A stretch of 64,000 bases of DNA from CAZUHB01 sp964620445 (GTDB lineage: Bacteria; Planctomycetota; B15-G4; CAYZWU01): contig CAZUHB010000029.1 of assembly GCA_964620445.1 (NCBI GenBank), positions 1-64,000 on the forward strand. The letters run 5' to 3'. The position numbers and the translations under genes are program-made. Shown here piece by piece: positions 33,129-40,962 of the stretch. The notes under the pieces are model-generated. The model was not told the origin of the DNA and did not search any database. It saw nothing but the letters and a program-made list of their open reading frames with translations. The stretch's first letter is position 1, and each line of letters starts with the position of its first letter.

Positions 33129-33784
33129 CCCACACGGCGGGAGACCGAGGATTTTTTTTTGCCTCTGCGGACTTCGCTCGGCGAGCCCCTTCAGGGGAAG
33201 ACGACGTTGTTGAACGGATTTATCGGCCGGTCGGGTCACTAACCAGAGTCCGGATCTTCCCCTGAACGGTCTCGCGGTCGCTGCGCCGACCATGAGGCAA
33301 AAAAAACACCTCGGACTCCCGCCGGCGCGGACCGCAGATCCGCCCGTGTAGATGAGGAGCAGACCGCACCGGACGCCACCGATCTCGCTGAGGAGGTCCC
33401 GATCGTTGCGGGCGGCGCCACGACCGACTCGGCGTTGCAATGCACCGGAAAACACCGGCGTCGTGTAAAGGCATTTTGTCTCTGCTGCGAACCCCCGCGC
33501 GGTCCGCAAGAACAATCAGCCGGTCGCGTTGGTCAGCGGCGGCAGGCTGAGGCAGTTGCGCGGGCAGATCCGAGGTCCCTGGCCGGCGGAGGCTCGAGGA
33601 GTTTTTTTTGGCCTCATGGTCGGCGCAGCGCCCGCGAGACCGTTCTGGGAAGGACCCAAACTCCAGCAGGTGCACCATTCGTGCGACGTTCTCCCTTCTG
33701 ATCCGTGGTCCTTCTCTGAAGGGGCTCGCCGAGCGGAGTCCGCAGAGGCCAAAAAAAATCCTCGAGCCTCCGCCGTGTGGGTGT
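33129..33784. repeat. Cluster of four related ~75-bp repeats in alternating orientation (nested inverted repeats)
   Basis: The outer arms 33129-33204 and about 33709-33784 are inverted copies (tips CCCACACGGCGG and CCGCCGTGTGGG). The inner arms about 33251-33333 and 33580-33657 are a second inverted pair. All four units share the core CTCGC...GAGGC(C)-A8 followed by CCTCG..CTCCCGCCG, so they are one family in the order minus, plus, minus, plus. I found no other copy in the window. The DNA between holds only overlapping open frames in all six frames with no homology-like sequence. No target-site duplication is visible. With flanks, 32968-33932 is about 965 bases without a supported gene. Confidence 0.75.
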
Positions 33785-33932
33785 GCTCATTACATTCTTC
33801 GGCGGACAGGTCAAGGTCTTGCTCCAGCAGTGCAACTCAGAATGTCGTAAAGATTTGACGGGACCGGCTCGGGCGTTTTAAATAGCCGCTTACTGAAGCG
33901 ATTTGACATCGCGGGGAGGCGCAGCGGTCCTG

Positions 33933-34997
33933 ATGGTGATTTTCTACTGGAAGCCTTCGAGAGCATCCATGCTCGCTCGAACCAGGGTCAGAACCCTCAT
34001 CGTACTGCTGCTCATCGTCCTCGTTCACATCGTGGGAGTGATCGGATTCAGAATCCTCGAGGGCTGGAGCCTGATCGATTCGCTCTACATGACGGTGATC
34101 ACCGTGACCACTGTTGGTTTCCAGGAAGTGGGAACGCTCGGAGCCTCGGGGCGTTGCTTCACGATCTTTCTCATCTTCTGCGGAATCGGGCTCTGGGCTT
34201 ACGCCATCGGTATCTTTTCTCGCATTCTTCTCGAGGGTCAGCTCAGAGACTTCTTCGACAAGCGGAGGTCTGAAAAAATGATCAAGTCGCTCAAAGACCA
34301 TATCATCGTCTGCGGATTCGGCCGGATGGGAACCCTCGTATCGAGGGAGATCGCTCATGAAAACAAGCCCTTCGTGGTCATCGAGAAAGAATTGGATGTG
34401 CTCGAAGACTTGAAGGATCTCGACTACAGTTACATCAGCGGCGACGCAACCGAAGAAGGCGTACTCAAGGATGCCGGGGTCGAGAAGGCCAAGACCTTGA
34501 TCGCCGTCCTGCCGAGTGACGCCGGAAACGTCTACGTGGCCCTCACCGGAAGAGCGCTCAACCCGGATCTCCACATCATTTGCAGAACCGATAATCCCGG
34601 ATGCGAGGACAAGATGATCAGGGCAGGGGCCAACAAGGTGATCTCGCCCTACGAGATCGGCGGCCGGAGTCTTGCCCAGGCCGCTCTCCGTCCGAACGTG
34701 CTGAGCTTCTTCGAGATGGCCACCACGCGTCGCGACGAGGCACTGGTGATCGAGGAACTGATCGTGCCCGACGATTCGCCCCTCATCGGAAAAACGCTGC
34801 TCGAGTCGCGGATCAGGGAAAAGCACGGGGTCAGTGTCATCGCTCACAGGAGCGGCCAGGGCGAAATCAGCTTCAATCCGCCGCCCTGCTACACGATCGG
34901 GGAGGGAACGCTCCTGATCGCCCTCGGCAGTCCGGCGGGCCTGAAGGCCCTCTCCGATGAACTTCTCAACAGCGGCGCCGGAAAAGTTCGCCATTAG
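33933..34997 (+). CDS. Two-transmembrane potassium channel with RCK/TrkA domains
   Basis: A 354-residue protein. Two membrane segments (about 15-38 and 80-105) flank a pore loop with the selectivity filter TVTTVGFQE. An RCK-N Rossmann domain (near 120, HIIVCGFGRMG) and a TrkA-C domain (about 265-345) follow. It fits MthK/Kch-like ligand-gated K+ channels. The filter is TVGF rather than TVGY, which occurs in bacterial channels. The start is uncertain: ATG 33933 gives a short cytoplasmic lead; ATG 33969 is also possible. Confidence 0.88.
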   Translation: MVIFYWKPSRASMLARTRVRTLIVLLLIVLVHIVGVIGFRILEGWSLIDSLYMTVITVTTVGFQEVGTLGASGRCFTIFLIFCGIGLWAYAIGIFSRILLEGQLRDFFDKRRSEKMIKSLKDHIIVCGFGRMGTLVSREIAHENKPFVVIEKELDVLEDLKDLDYSYISGDATEEGVLKDAGVEKAKTLIAVLPSDAGNVYVALTGRALNPDLHIICRTDNPGCEDKMIRAGANKVISPYEIGGRSLAQAALRPNVLSFFEMATTRRDEALVIEELIVPDDSPLIGKTLLESRIREKHGVSVIAHRSGQGEISFNPPPCYTIGEGTLLIALGSPAGLKALSDELLNSGAGKVRH

Positions 34998-35303
34998 GAA
35001 GACAAAAAGAGGAAAAATTGGCTTGGACCGCAAAAAGGTCTTGAAAGGTTTTTTTTCGTTTTAGTAAGTTTCACTATTTGGAAATCGCAACGGAAGTGAG
35101 CGGCTTTCGGTGAGAATTCGGCAGGGGGTCGAAAGTTCCCAAAGGCGGGCGAGTTTTTGCGTTACACCTCATTGCGTTGCTGATAAAGACTGACGATACC
35201 GCCAGGAGTCGGACTCTACAACATTTTATAAATCAGCATGTTAGACATGATATAGTTGTCTTTGGCATTTGTTGTTCACAAGAGAAAGAAAGGATCGGGT
35301 TTC
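34998..35303 (+). other. Intergenic region between the K+ channel and the small protein gene
   Basis: 306 bases. It contains GACC/GGTC with a following T8 at 35050-35057 that could terminate the channel transcript, and AT-rich DNA around 35218-35265 that may hold the promoter of the next gene. Nothing else is recognised. Confidence 0.35.
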
Positions 35304-35585
35304 ATGGATCCCAAAACGATGGAAGATGCCTTCCGCATTCTCGAAGGCCAGCTCGTGACAGTCATCAACACCCAGAGCTATGTCAGAACACTGACCGGCT
35401 ACAAGGTCGATGTGGAAACCTACAAGGCCAAGGTGGTCTCTTATGAAGACCAGACGCTCAAGATCATCACCGAATACATGAAGGATCCTGTCAAAAAGGT
35501 GAAGGAGAAGGTCTTCCAGTTCATTCCGCTCCCGCAGGTCAAGCGCGTGACGATTTCGGCTACCGAAAAATTCATCGCTCTCTGA
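35304..35585 (+). CDS. Small conserved-looking protein of unknown function
   Basis: A 93-residue protein, soluble and basic toward its end. After a short helix (1-15) it shows alternating beta-strand-like segments (VTVINTQS, GYKVDVET, KAKVVSYEDQTLKIIT, KRVTIS), which could fold as a small Sm/SH3-like barrel. No Cys. The ATG has AAAGGA upstream; an earlier in-frame ATG (35256) lacks one. It is transcribed alone and convergent with gdhA across a strong terminator. I do not recognise the family. Confidence 0.7.
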   Translation: MDPKTMEDAFRILEGQLVTVINTQSYVRTLTGYKVDVETYKAKVVSYEDQTLKIITEYMKDPVKKVKEKVFQFIPLPQVKRVTISATEKFIAL

Positions 35586-35697
35586 TCGCTGCCGATTCAC
35601 GGATCGGGTTGAAATAAGCGTTGCGATTTTGCCTGACGGGGGCGGCGCGACAGAGAGCGTTGCATCGCGCCAGGGAAACAAACAAAGCCCAAAACAA

Positions 35698-35726
35698 AAA
35701 GCGGAGAGGTCAGACCTCTCCGCTTT
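35698..35726. terminator. Bidirectional rho-independent terminator
   Basis: AAAGCGGAGAGGT and ACCTCTCCGCTTT form a 13-bp perfect stem with loop CAG, with T-rich or A-rich tails on both sides, between two convergent genes. Confidence 0.92.
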
Positions 35727-35750
35727 GTTTTTGTTTTGGTGCTCTACTTG

Positions 35751-37112
35751 TCAGACAACACCCTGATCGAGCATGGCGTCGGCGATCTTGAGGAAACCGG
35801 CAATGTTGGCGCCGTTCACGTAGTTACCCGGCGTGCCGTACTCCTCGGCGGTCTTGTAGCAGTTCGCGTGGATGTTGATCATGATGTTGTGGAGTTTCTC
35901 GTCCACTTCCTCACGGCTCCAGGAGAGACGCATCGAGTTCTGGCTCATCTCGAGGCCCGAAGTGGCCACGCCGCCCGCGTTGGCAGCCTTGCCGGGGCCG
36001 TAGAGGACCTTGTTCTCGAGGTAGACGTTGACGGCTTCGGGGGTGCTGGGCATGTTGGCACCCTCGGAAACGCAGAAGACGCCGTTCTTGACGAGGTTCT
36101 GGGCGTCGTTGCCATTGATCTCGTTCTGGGTTGCGCTGGGGAAGGCCACGTCGGCTTTGACCGACCAGAGCGGGTTGTGGTCGAGGCCGGCGTCGATGGC
36201 CGTATAGGTGGCGCCAGTGAACTTCTTGGCGTATTCGCTGATCCGTCCGCGGCGCACGTTCTTGAGATCCATGACCCAGGCGAGCTTCTCGCGGTCGATT
36301 CCATCGGGATCGTGGATGAATCCGCCCGAGTCGGAAAGGGTGACCACCTTGCCGCCGAGGTCGAGGGTCTTCTCGGTGCAGTACTGGGCCACGTTGCCCG
36401 ATCCGGAGACGAGGCAGGTGAGACCGTCGAGGCTCTTGTTGTTGGCCTTGAGCATTTCGTCGGCGAAATAGACCTGGCCGTAGCCGGTCGCCTCGGGACG
36501 GATGAGGCTGCCGCCCCAGGCCAGACCCTTACCGGTGAGAACGCCGGTGAACTCGTTGCGGATGCGCCTGTACTGGCCGAACATGAAGCCGATCTCGCGG
36601 CCGCCCACGCCGATGTCGCCGGCGGGAACGTCGGTGTCAGGACCGATGTGGCGCTGGAGCTCTGTCATGAAGCTCTGGCAAAAATGCATGACCTCGTTGT
36701 CCGACTTGCCCTTGGGGTCGAAGTCGCAGCCGCCCTTGCCGGCGCCCATGGGGAGCGTGGTGAGGGCGTTCTTGAAGACCTGCTCGAAGGCGAGGAACTT
36801 CAGGATGCCGAGATTGACGCTCGGGTGGAAACGGAGGCCGCCCTTGTAGGGGCCGAGGGCAGAGTTCATCTCGATGCGGAAACCGCGGTTGCAGTGCACG
36901 TTGCCGCTGTCGTCGACCCACGGGACGCGGAACATGACGACCCGCTCGGGCTCGACAACGCGTTCGGGAATCTTGGCCTCGAGGTAGTGAGGGTTTCGCT
37001 CGAACACGAGGGCGAGGGACTCGACCACTTCCTGGACCGCCTGGTGGAACTCCTGCTGGGCAGGATTCTTGGCGACCACATTGTTCATGAATTCGTCGAC
37101 CGAAAATGCCAT
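35751..37112 (-). CDS. gdhA: NADP-type glutamate dehydrogenase
   Basis: A 453-residue hexameric-type GDH that makes glutamate from 2-oxoglutarate and ammonium. Motifs are GPYKGGLRFHP with the substrate Lys, LPMGAGKGGCDFDPKG with the catalytic Lys, PAGDIGVGGREIG, and the nucleotide fold VSGSGNVAQYC. The sequence follows the 450-residue class of E. coli GdhA. The start ATG 37112 has AAGGAG 9 bases upstream. It is monocistronic. Confidence 0.97.
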   Translation of the reverse strand: MAFSVDEFMNNVVAKNPAQQEFHQAVQEVVESLALVFERNPHYLEAKIPERVVEPERVVMFRVPWVDDSGNVHCNRGFRIEMNSALGPYKGGLRFHPSVNLGILKFLAFEQVFKNALTTLPMGAGKGGCDFDPKGKSDNEVMHFCQSFMTELQRHIGPDTDVPAGDIGVGGREIGFMFGQYRRIRNEFTGVLTGKGLAWGGSLIRPEATGYGQVYFADEMLKANNKSLDGLTCLVSGSGNVAQYCTEKTLDLGGKVVTLSDSGGFIHDPDGIDREKLAWVMDLKNVRRGRISEYAKKFTGATYTAIDAGLDHNPLWSVKADVAFPSATQNEINGNDAQNLVKNGVFCVSEGANMPSTPEAVNVYLENKVLYGPGKAANAGGVATSGLEMSQNSMRLSWSREEVDEKLHNIMINIHANCYKTAEEYGTPGNYVNGANIAGFLKIADAMLDQGVV

Positions 37113-37740
37113 TGGTAAGCTCCTTAGTCGAAAATAAAGAACCCGAAAAGGTACGTCGCTTGCCGAGAGGAGTGCGACTCGCGAAGAGGGAAAGGTTCCA
37201 ACGATCTTTCCGTGTTTCTCACCGACGCCTTGCGCTGACCTGATCAGCACCCAACATCGACCGAATCGACGCCACAGCAAGCTGTTACAAACTTGTCAGA
37301 CTGTCAATACGCATAACAGCCTGGTGTTATGCCGGAAAGCCCTGGAAGGGCAATTGAACTGTTGTCAAGGAGATCTGCCCTGCCCTAAGGTTCAAATCTC
37401 CGATATCACTCGGAAAACCGCCTATCATTCTAGTTGAATGCGTCAAAATCAAGTCAAATCCAGTAACAAATTCCTGTTTTAATCGATGGTTATAATGCTA
37501 TAGGAATCGCTAAAAGGCGATCTCCCGAGATGGGTGAGAGTATTTAAATATTAAACATTGACTCTTATTGGGGTGTATGTAGACTCCAAATAGAGTATTT
37601 TGTAACATGACTGAAAAATGAACATTTTTTGATCCGGCCTGCAAAAGAAGCCCAATAACTTCGGCTTAAAAACCGATAAGTGATTTGCGAAAGATGAGGG
37701 ACTCCGGATAAAGGATTCGAATAAAAGGGAGAGTAGGATA
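37113..37740. other. Long divergent intergenic region between gdhA and cysC
   Basis: 628 bases, AT-rich in its right half. It has a perfect 8-bp hairpin GCATAACA/TGTTATGC (37311-37332) and a leader before cysC with AGAAGCC/GGCTT complementarity near 37646-37670. No ORF with a ribosome-binding site and no tRNA are seen. It probably holds promoters for both genes; no single -35/-10 pair stands out. Confidence 0.35.
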
Positions 37741-38373
37741 GTGTCCACCAAAGCAACCAATATTACCTGGCACGAAGGTCATGTCAAACGCGAGATCCGC
37801 GAACGGCTTCTCCAGCAAAAGGGATGCACGATCTGGTTCACCGGGCTGAGCGCATCGGGTAAGAGCACCCTCGCCTTCACCCTGGAGCATGCACTCGTCC
37901 AGAGAAATCGCATGGCCTACGTGCTCGACGGCGACAATGTGCGCTACGGCCTGAACAAGAACCTCGGCTTCAGTGCCGAAGATCGCGAGGAGAATATCCG
38001 CCGCATCGGCGAGGTTGCCAAACTCTTTGCCGACTCGGGTATCATCACCATGACGAGTTTCATCTCTCCCTATCGTCAGGACCGCGCCATCGCGCGCGAA
38101 ATCCACGACAAGGCAGGCTTGAATTTTCTCGAGGTCTTTGTCGATGCGCCGATCGAGGTCTGCGAGCAGCGCGACCCCAAGGGGCTGTACGAGAAAGCCC
38201 GCCGCGGGGAGATCAAGAACTTCACCGGAATCGACGATCCCTACGAACCACCCACCGATCCCGAGATCATCATCAAATCAGGGGATCTCACCCCTGAGCA
38301 AGGCGCCATGAGAATTCTCGGCTACCTCGTGGAGATGGGACACCTGCTCCTGCCGAACGGCAAGACGCCTTGA
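37741..38373 (+). CDS. cysC: Adenylylsulfate (APS) kinase
   Basis: A 210-residue kinase converting APS to PAPS. Walker A GLSASGKST lies near 35-43, then the DGDNVR substrate motif, the GFSAEDREENIRRIGEVAKLF signature region (in parts), FISPYRQDR and the FVDAP strand. The length equals standalone CysC. The start is GTG with GGGAGAG upstream. No cysDN, sulfotransferase or cysH is in view, so PAPS may serve sulfation or another pathway. A 25-base gap separates it from the next small gene. Confidence 0.95.
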   Translation: MSTKATNITWHEGHVKREIRERLLQQKGCTIWFTGLSASGKSTLAFTLEHALVQRNRMAYVLDGDNVRYGLNKNLGFSAEDREENIRRIGEVAKLFADSGIITMTSFISPYRQDRAIAREIHDKAGLNFLEVFVDAPIEVCEQRDPKGLYEKARRGEIKNFTGIDDPYEPPTDPEIIIKSGDLTPEQGAMRILGYLVEMGHLLLPNGKTP

Positions 38374-38398
38374 TATCTAGAGGAGAGCTGTCAGCGCC

Positions 38399-38641
38399 AT
38401 GGGCCGACGCGTTCAATCAAAGGACCGAGTGACGATCAAGATCCCCCGCGAACTCTACGACCAGGTCGCGGACAGGATCAAGGACACCGGCTTCCGGAGC
38501 GTCAGCGAGTTCGTCATCCATGTCATCCGAGATGTGACCGCACAGGGAAATCTCTCGCCCGCCGAAACCCCCGAGAGCCTGTCGGCCGATGAGGTTCAGA
38601 TGGTGCGCAACCGTCTGCGCGCGCTCGGTTACATCGAGTAG
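38399..38641 (+). CDS. Ribbon-helix-helix-like small DNA-binding protein
   Basis: An 80-residue protein. The first 50 residues (RVTIKIPRELYDQVADRI, then SVSEFVIHVIRD) follow the strand-helix-helix pattern of Arc/CopG repressors. The C-terminal end LRALGYIE resembles the end motif common in sulfatase-type enzymes and regulators near them. The SD GGAGAG lies 15-20 bases before the ATG. It is probably cotranscribed with cysC and may regulate sulfate activation, which is inference. Confidence 0.7.
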   Translation: MGRRVQSKDRVTIKIPRELYDQVADRIKDTGFRSVSEFVIHVIRDVTAQGNLSPAETPESLSADEVQMVRNRLRALGYIE

Positions 38642-38748
38642 GCGGCCTCCGGCCCGTTCTTCTTCCCGGCACCGGTTTGAAAGGTTGCGCCCGAACCGTT
38701 AGGATGGCGTCGCCGATCCTATGCCGGCTGAAGGCGAGTCGAACAACG

Positions 38749-39804
38749 ATGTCCCTCGATCAGAAAAGAAAAGAAGAAGCTGCAGAGTGGTGCGATTGGC
38801 GCTGGCAAGCGCGCAACGCGATCCGTGCGCCCGCTCCTTATCCCATGCGGGCGACTCCCTATTACGTGCGCCTCATGAAGGAGGCCGATCCTACCGATCC
38901 GATATATCTGCAGGCGATGCCCACGGCGCTCGAGGACGCCGAGAGTCGCGGCGACCGCGCGGATCCGGTGGGGGATCGGGCTCGCGCCCATCGGCCCGCG
39001 GCGAGCGTGATCCACCGCTACGAGGACCGTGCCCTGTTCGTGCCCACCTGGGAATGTGCGGTGAATTGCCGGTTCTGCTTCCGCCGCGGACGATTCGCCG
39101 TCGAAGGGAGCGGCTCCCTTCGGTCGGACGCCATCGACAAGGGGATAGACTACATCACCGCTCACAACCGGATCCAGGAAGTGATCGTCACCGGCGGCGA
39201 TCCTCTGACCCTGGCTGACGGCACCCTCTTCTCGATCCTCAGCCGTCTGGCCGGGATTGCCCATGTGCGGCTTCTCAGGATTCACTCGAGAATTCCCGTC
39301 GTCAATCCCTATCGAGTGACAGCCGAACTCTGCGGCTTTCTGGCCGGCCTCGAGCGGCCCCTCTGGCTTGTGACGCAGTTCAATCATCCTGTCGAGGTGA
39401 CCCGGGAAGCGCGCGAAAGGATCGCCGGGCTGGTCGAAGCCGGAGTCCCGGTTCTGAACCAGGCGGTTTTGCTCAAGGGTGTCAACGATCGCACCTCGAT
39501 TTTGAGAGAGCTTTTTCTCACCCTCGCCGAAGCGCGGATCAAGCCGTACTATCTCCACCACCCGGACAAGGCGGCCGGAACCGCTCACTTCAGAGTCTCC
39601 CTGGATCGCGGGCTCGAACTTTTCGAAGGGCTGAGGGGGACGATGCCCGGCTACACGATTCCCCATTATGTTCTCGACACACCTGGCGGATTCGGCAAGG
39701 TATCGCTCGAGCAGGCCGGGATCCGCCGAAACGGGGACGGCTCATATTGTGTGACCGCTCCCGACGGTTCGAAACACACCTACTGGGATAACGAGCGGGG
39801 CTGA
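38749..39804 (+). CDS. KamA-family radical SAM aminomutase (lysine 2,3-aminomutase-like)
   Basis: A 351-residue radical SAM enzyme with the cluster motif CAVNCRFCF (CxxxCxxC) near 105-112, the EpmB/KamA-like VIHRYEDRALFVPTWEC entry, GGDPLTL, and the PLP-binding PYYLHHPDKAAGT segment with a candidate Lys. It lacks the long N- and C-terminal extensions of clostridial KamA. It may make beta-lysine for EF-P (EpmB role) or a free beta-amino acid. No EpmA or efp is adjacent. An open frame extends upstream to 38677; the ATG at 38749 fits the family start better, though its SD is weak. Confidence 0.85.
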   Translation: MSLDQKRKEEAAEWCDWRWQARNAIRAPAPYPMRATPYYVRLMKEADPTDPIYLQAMPTALEDAESRGDRADPVGDRARAHRPAASVIHRYEDRALFVPTWECAVNCRFCFRRGRFAVEGSGSLRSDAIDKGIDYITAHNRIQEVIVTGGDPLTLADGTLFSILSRLAGIAHVRLLRIHSRIPVVNPYRVTAELCGFLAGLERPLWLVTQFNHPVEVTREARERIAGLVEAGVPVLNQAVLLKGVNDRTSILRELFLTLAEARIKPYYLHHPDKAAGTAHFRVSLDRGLELFEGLRGTMPGYTIPHYVLDTPGGFGKVSLEQAGIRRNGDGSYCVTAPDGSKHTYWDNERG

Positions 39805-39807
39805 TCG

Positions 39808-40962
39808 ATGCGGTTCATACACACTGCGGACTGGCACCTGGGGCGGATCTTTTTCAGCCGCCACCTCACCTCCGATCAGGAGCATTTGCTCGATCAACTC
39901 GTGGAACTCGTTCGCCTCGAGGAACCGGACGCCCTGTTGATCGCCGGGGATGTCTACGATCGCGCCGTTCCGCCGATCGACGCCGTGCGGCTGCTCAACC
40001 GGATTCTTTCGGAAATCGTGAGCCCTCTTGGCGTGCCGGTCTTCTTGATTGCAGGCAATCACGACAGCCCGGAGAGGCTCGAATTCGGGTCGGGTTTGCT
40101 CCGGGAACGGAACCTATTTATTGCAGGTTCAGCCGTGCCCGATGCGCGGCCAGTTCTGCTCGAGGATGCCCACGGCCCGGTGGCGGTCTGTCCCGTGCCC
40201 TTTTACGAGCCGTCTCTGGTCCGCGAAAAATTCGGTGATGAAACGGTCCACGATCATCAGACCGCGCTCGCAGCGCTGCTGGCCAGGATGCGCGCGCAGA
40301 TACCGGACGGCTGCCGCAGCGTGGCTCTGGCTCACGCCTTCGTTGTCGGCGGCGAGACGTCCGAGTCGGAACGGCCATTCATGGTGGGCGGCAGCGCCCA
40401 GGTCCCGGCCGATCTCTTCGACGGCTTCGACTACGTGGCTCTCGGCCACCTGCACAAGCCGCAGACGGTCAGGAAGAACAGGATCCGCTATTCGGGCTCA
40501 CTGCTCAAATACTCCTTCGCCGAGGCGTCCCACACCAAATCGGTCGACATCGTGGAGATCGACGCCGAAGGGATCGCGACGGTCGATCCGGTCAGCCTGA
40601 AGCCGCTTCACGATGTGAGACAGATCGCCGGAAAGGTCGACGACCTCGCCCGATCGTGCCCGGCGCCGGGCGACCGGAACGACTACCTGATGGTCACCGT
40701 CGAGGACCGCGGCGCCCAGCTCGATCTCATGGGCAAGCTGCGCGAGGTCTTTCCAAACGTGCTGCACATCGAGCGCCCCCATCAGGCGGCCGATCTCGAA
40801 GAATCCATCCATCTCCGGGATCGTCTCGACAGGACAGAGGAAGAGATGTTCGCCTCCTTTTTCAAGGAGACCACCGGGAGCGAGCTGACCGCGGAAGAAG
40901 CCGAAGAATTCAGATCCCTGCTCGACGGTCTGCGCCGCACCGAGAGGGAGGTGGTTTCATGA
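39808..40962 (+). CDS. sbcD: Nuclease SbcCD subunit D (Mre11-type)
   Basis: A 384-residue calcineurin-like phosphoesterase: HTADWHLGR (motif I), AGDVYDRA (II), AGNHDSPERL (III), and a distal ALGHLHKPQ, which supply the dinuclear metal ligands. A capping domain occupies the C-terminal third. With SbcC it cleaves hairpin and protein-blocked DNA ends. It starts 3 bases after the previous gene and its stop overlaps sbcC as ATGA (40959-40962). Confidence 0.96.
   Translation: MRFIHTADWHLGRIFFSRHLTSDQEHLLDQLVELVRLEEPDALLIAGDVYDRAVPPIDAVRLLNRILSEIVSPLGVPVFLIAGNHDSPERLEFGSGLLRERNLFIAGSAVPDARPVLLEDAHGPVAVCPVPFYEPSLVREKFGDETVHDHQTALAALLARMRAQIPDGCRSVALAHAFVVGGETSESERPFMVGGSAQVPADLFDGFDYVALGHLHKPQTVRKNRIRYSGSLLKYSFAEASHTKSVDIVEIDAEGIATVDPVSLKPLHDVRQIAGKVDDLARSCPAPGDRNDYLMVTVEDRGAQLDLMGKLREVFPNVLHIERPHQAADLEESIHLRDRLDRTEEEMFASFFKETTGSELTAEEAEEFRSLLDGLRRTEREVVS

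Noticed and set aside
33126..33858. Several 60-150-codon open frames inside the repeat block
   Set aside because: They exist in nearly all frames, run through the repeat arms and poly-A/T tracts, and resemble no protein family.
37389..37398. GGTTCAAATC, a tRNA T-loop-like sequence
   Set aside because: No matching acceptor, anticodon arm or T-stem can be built around it.
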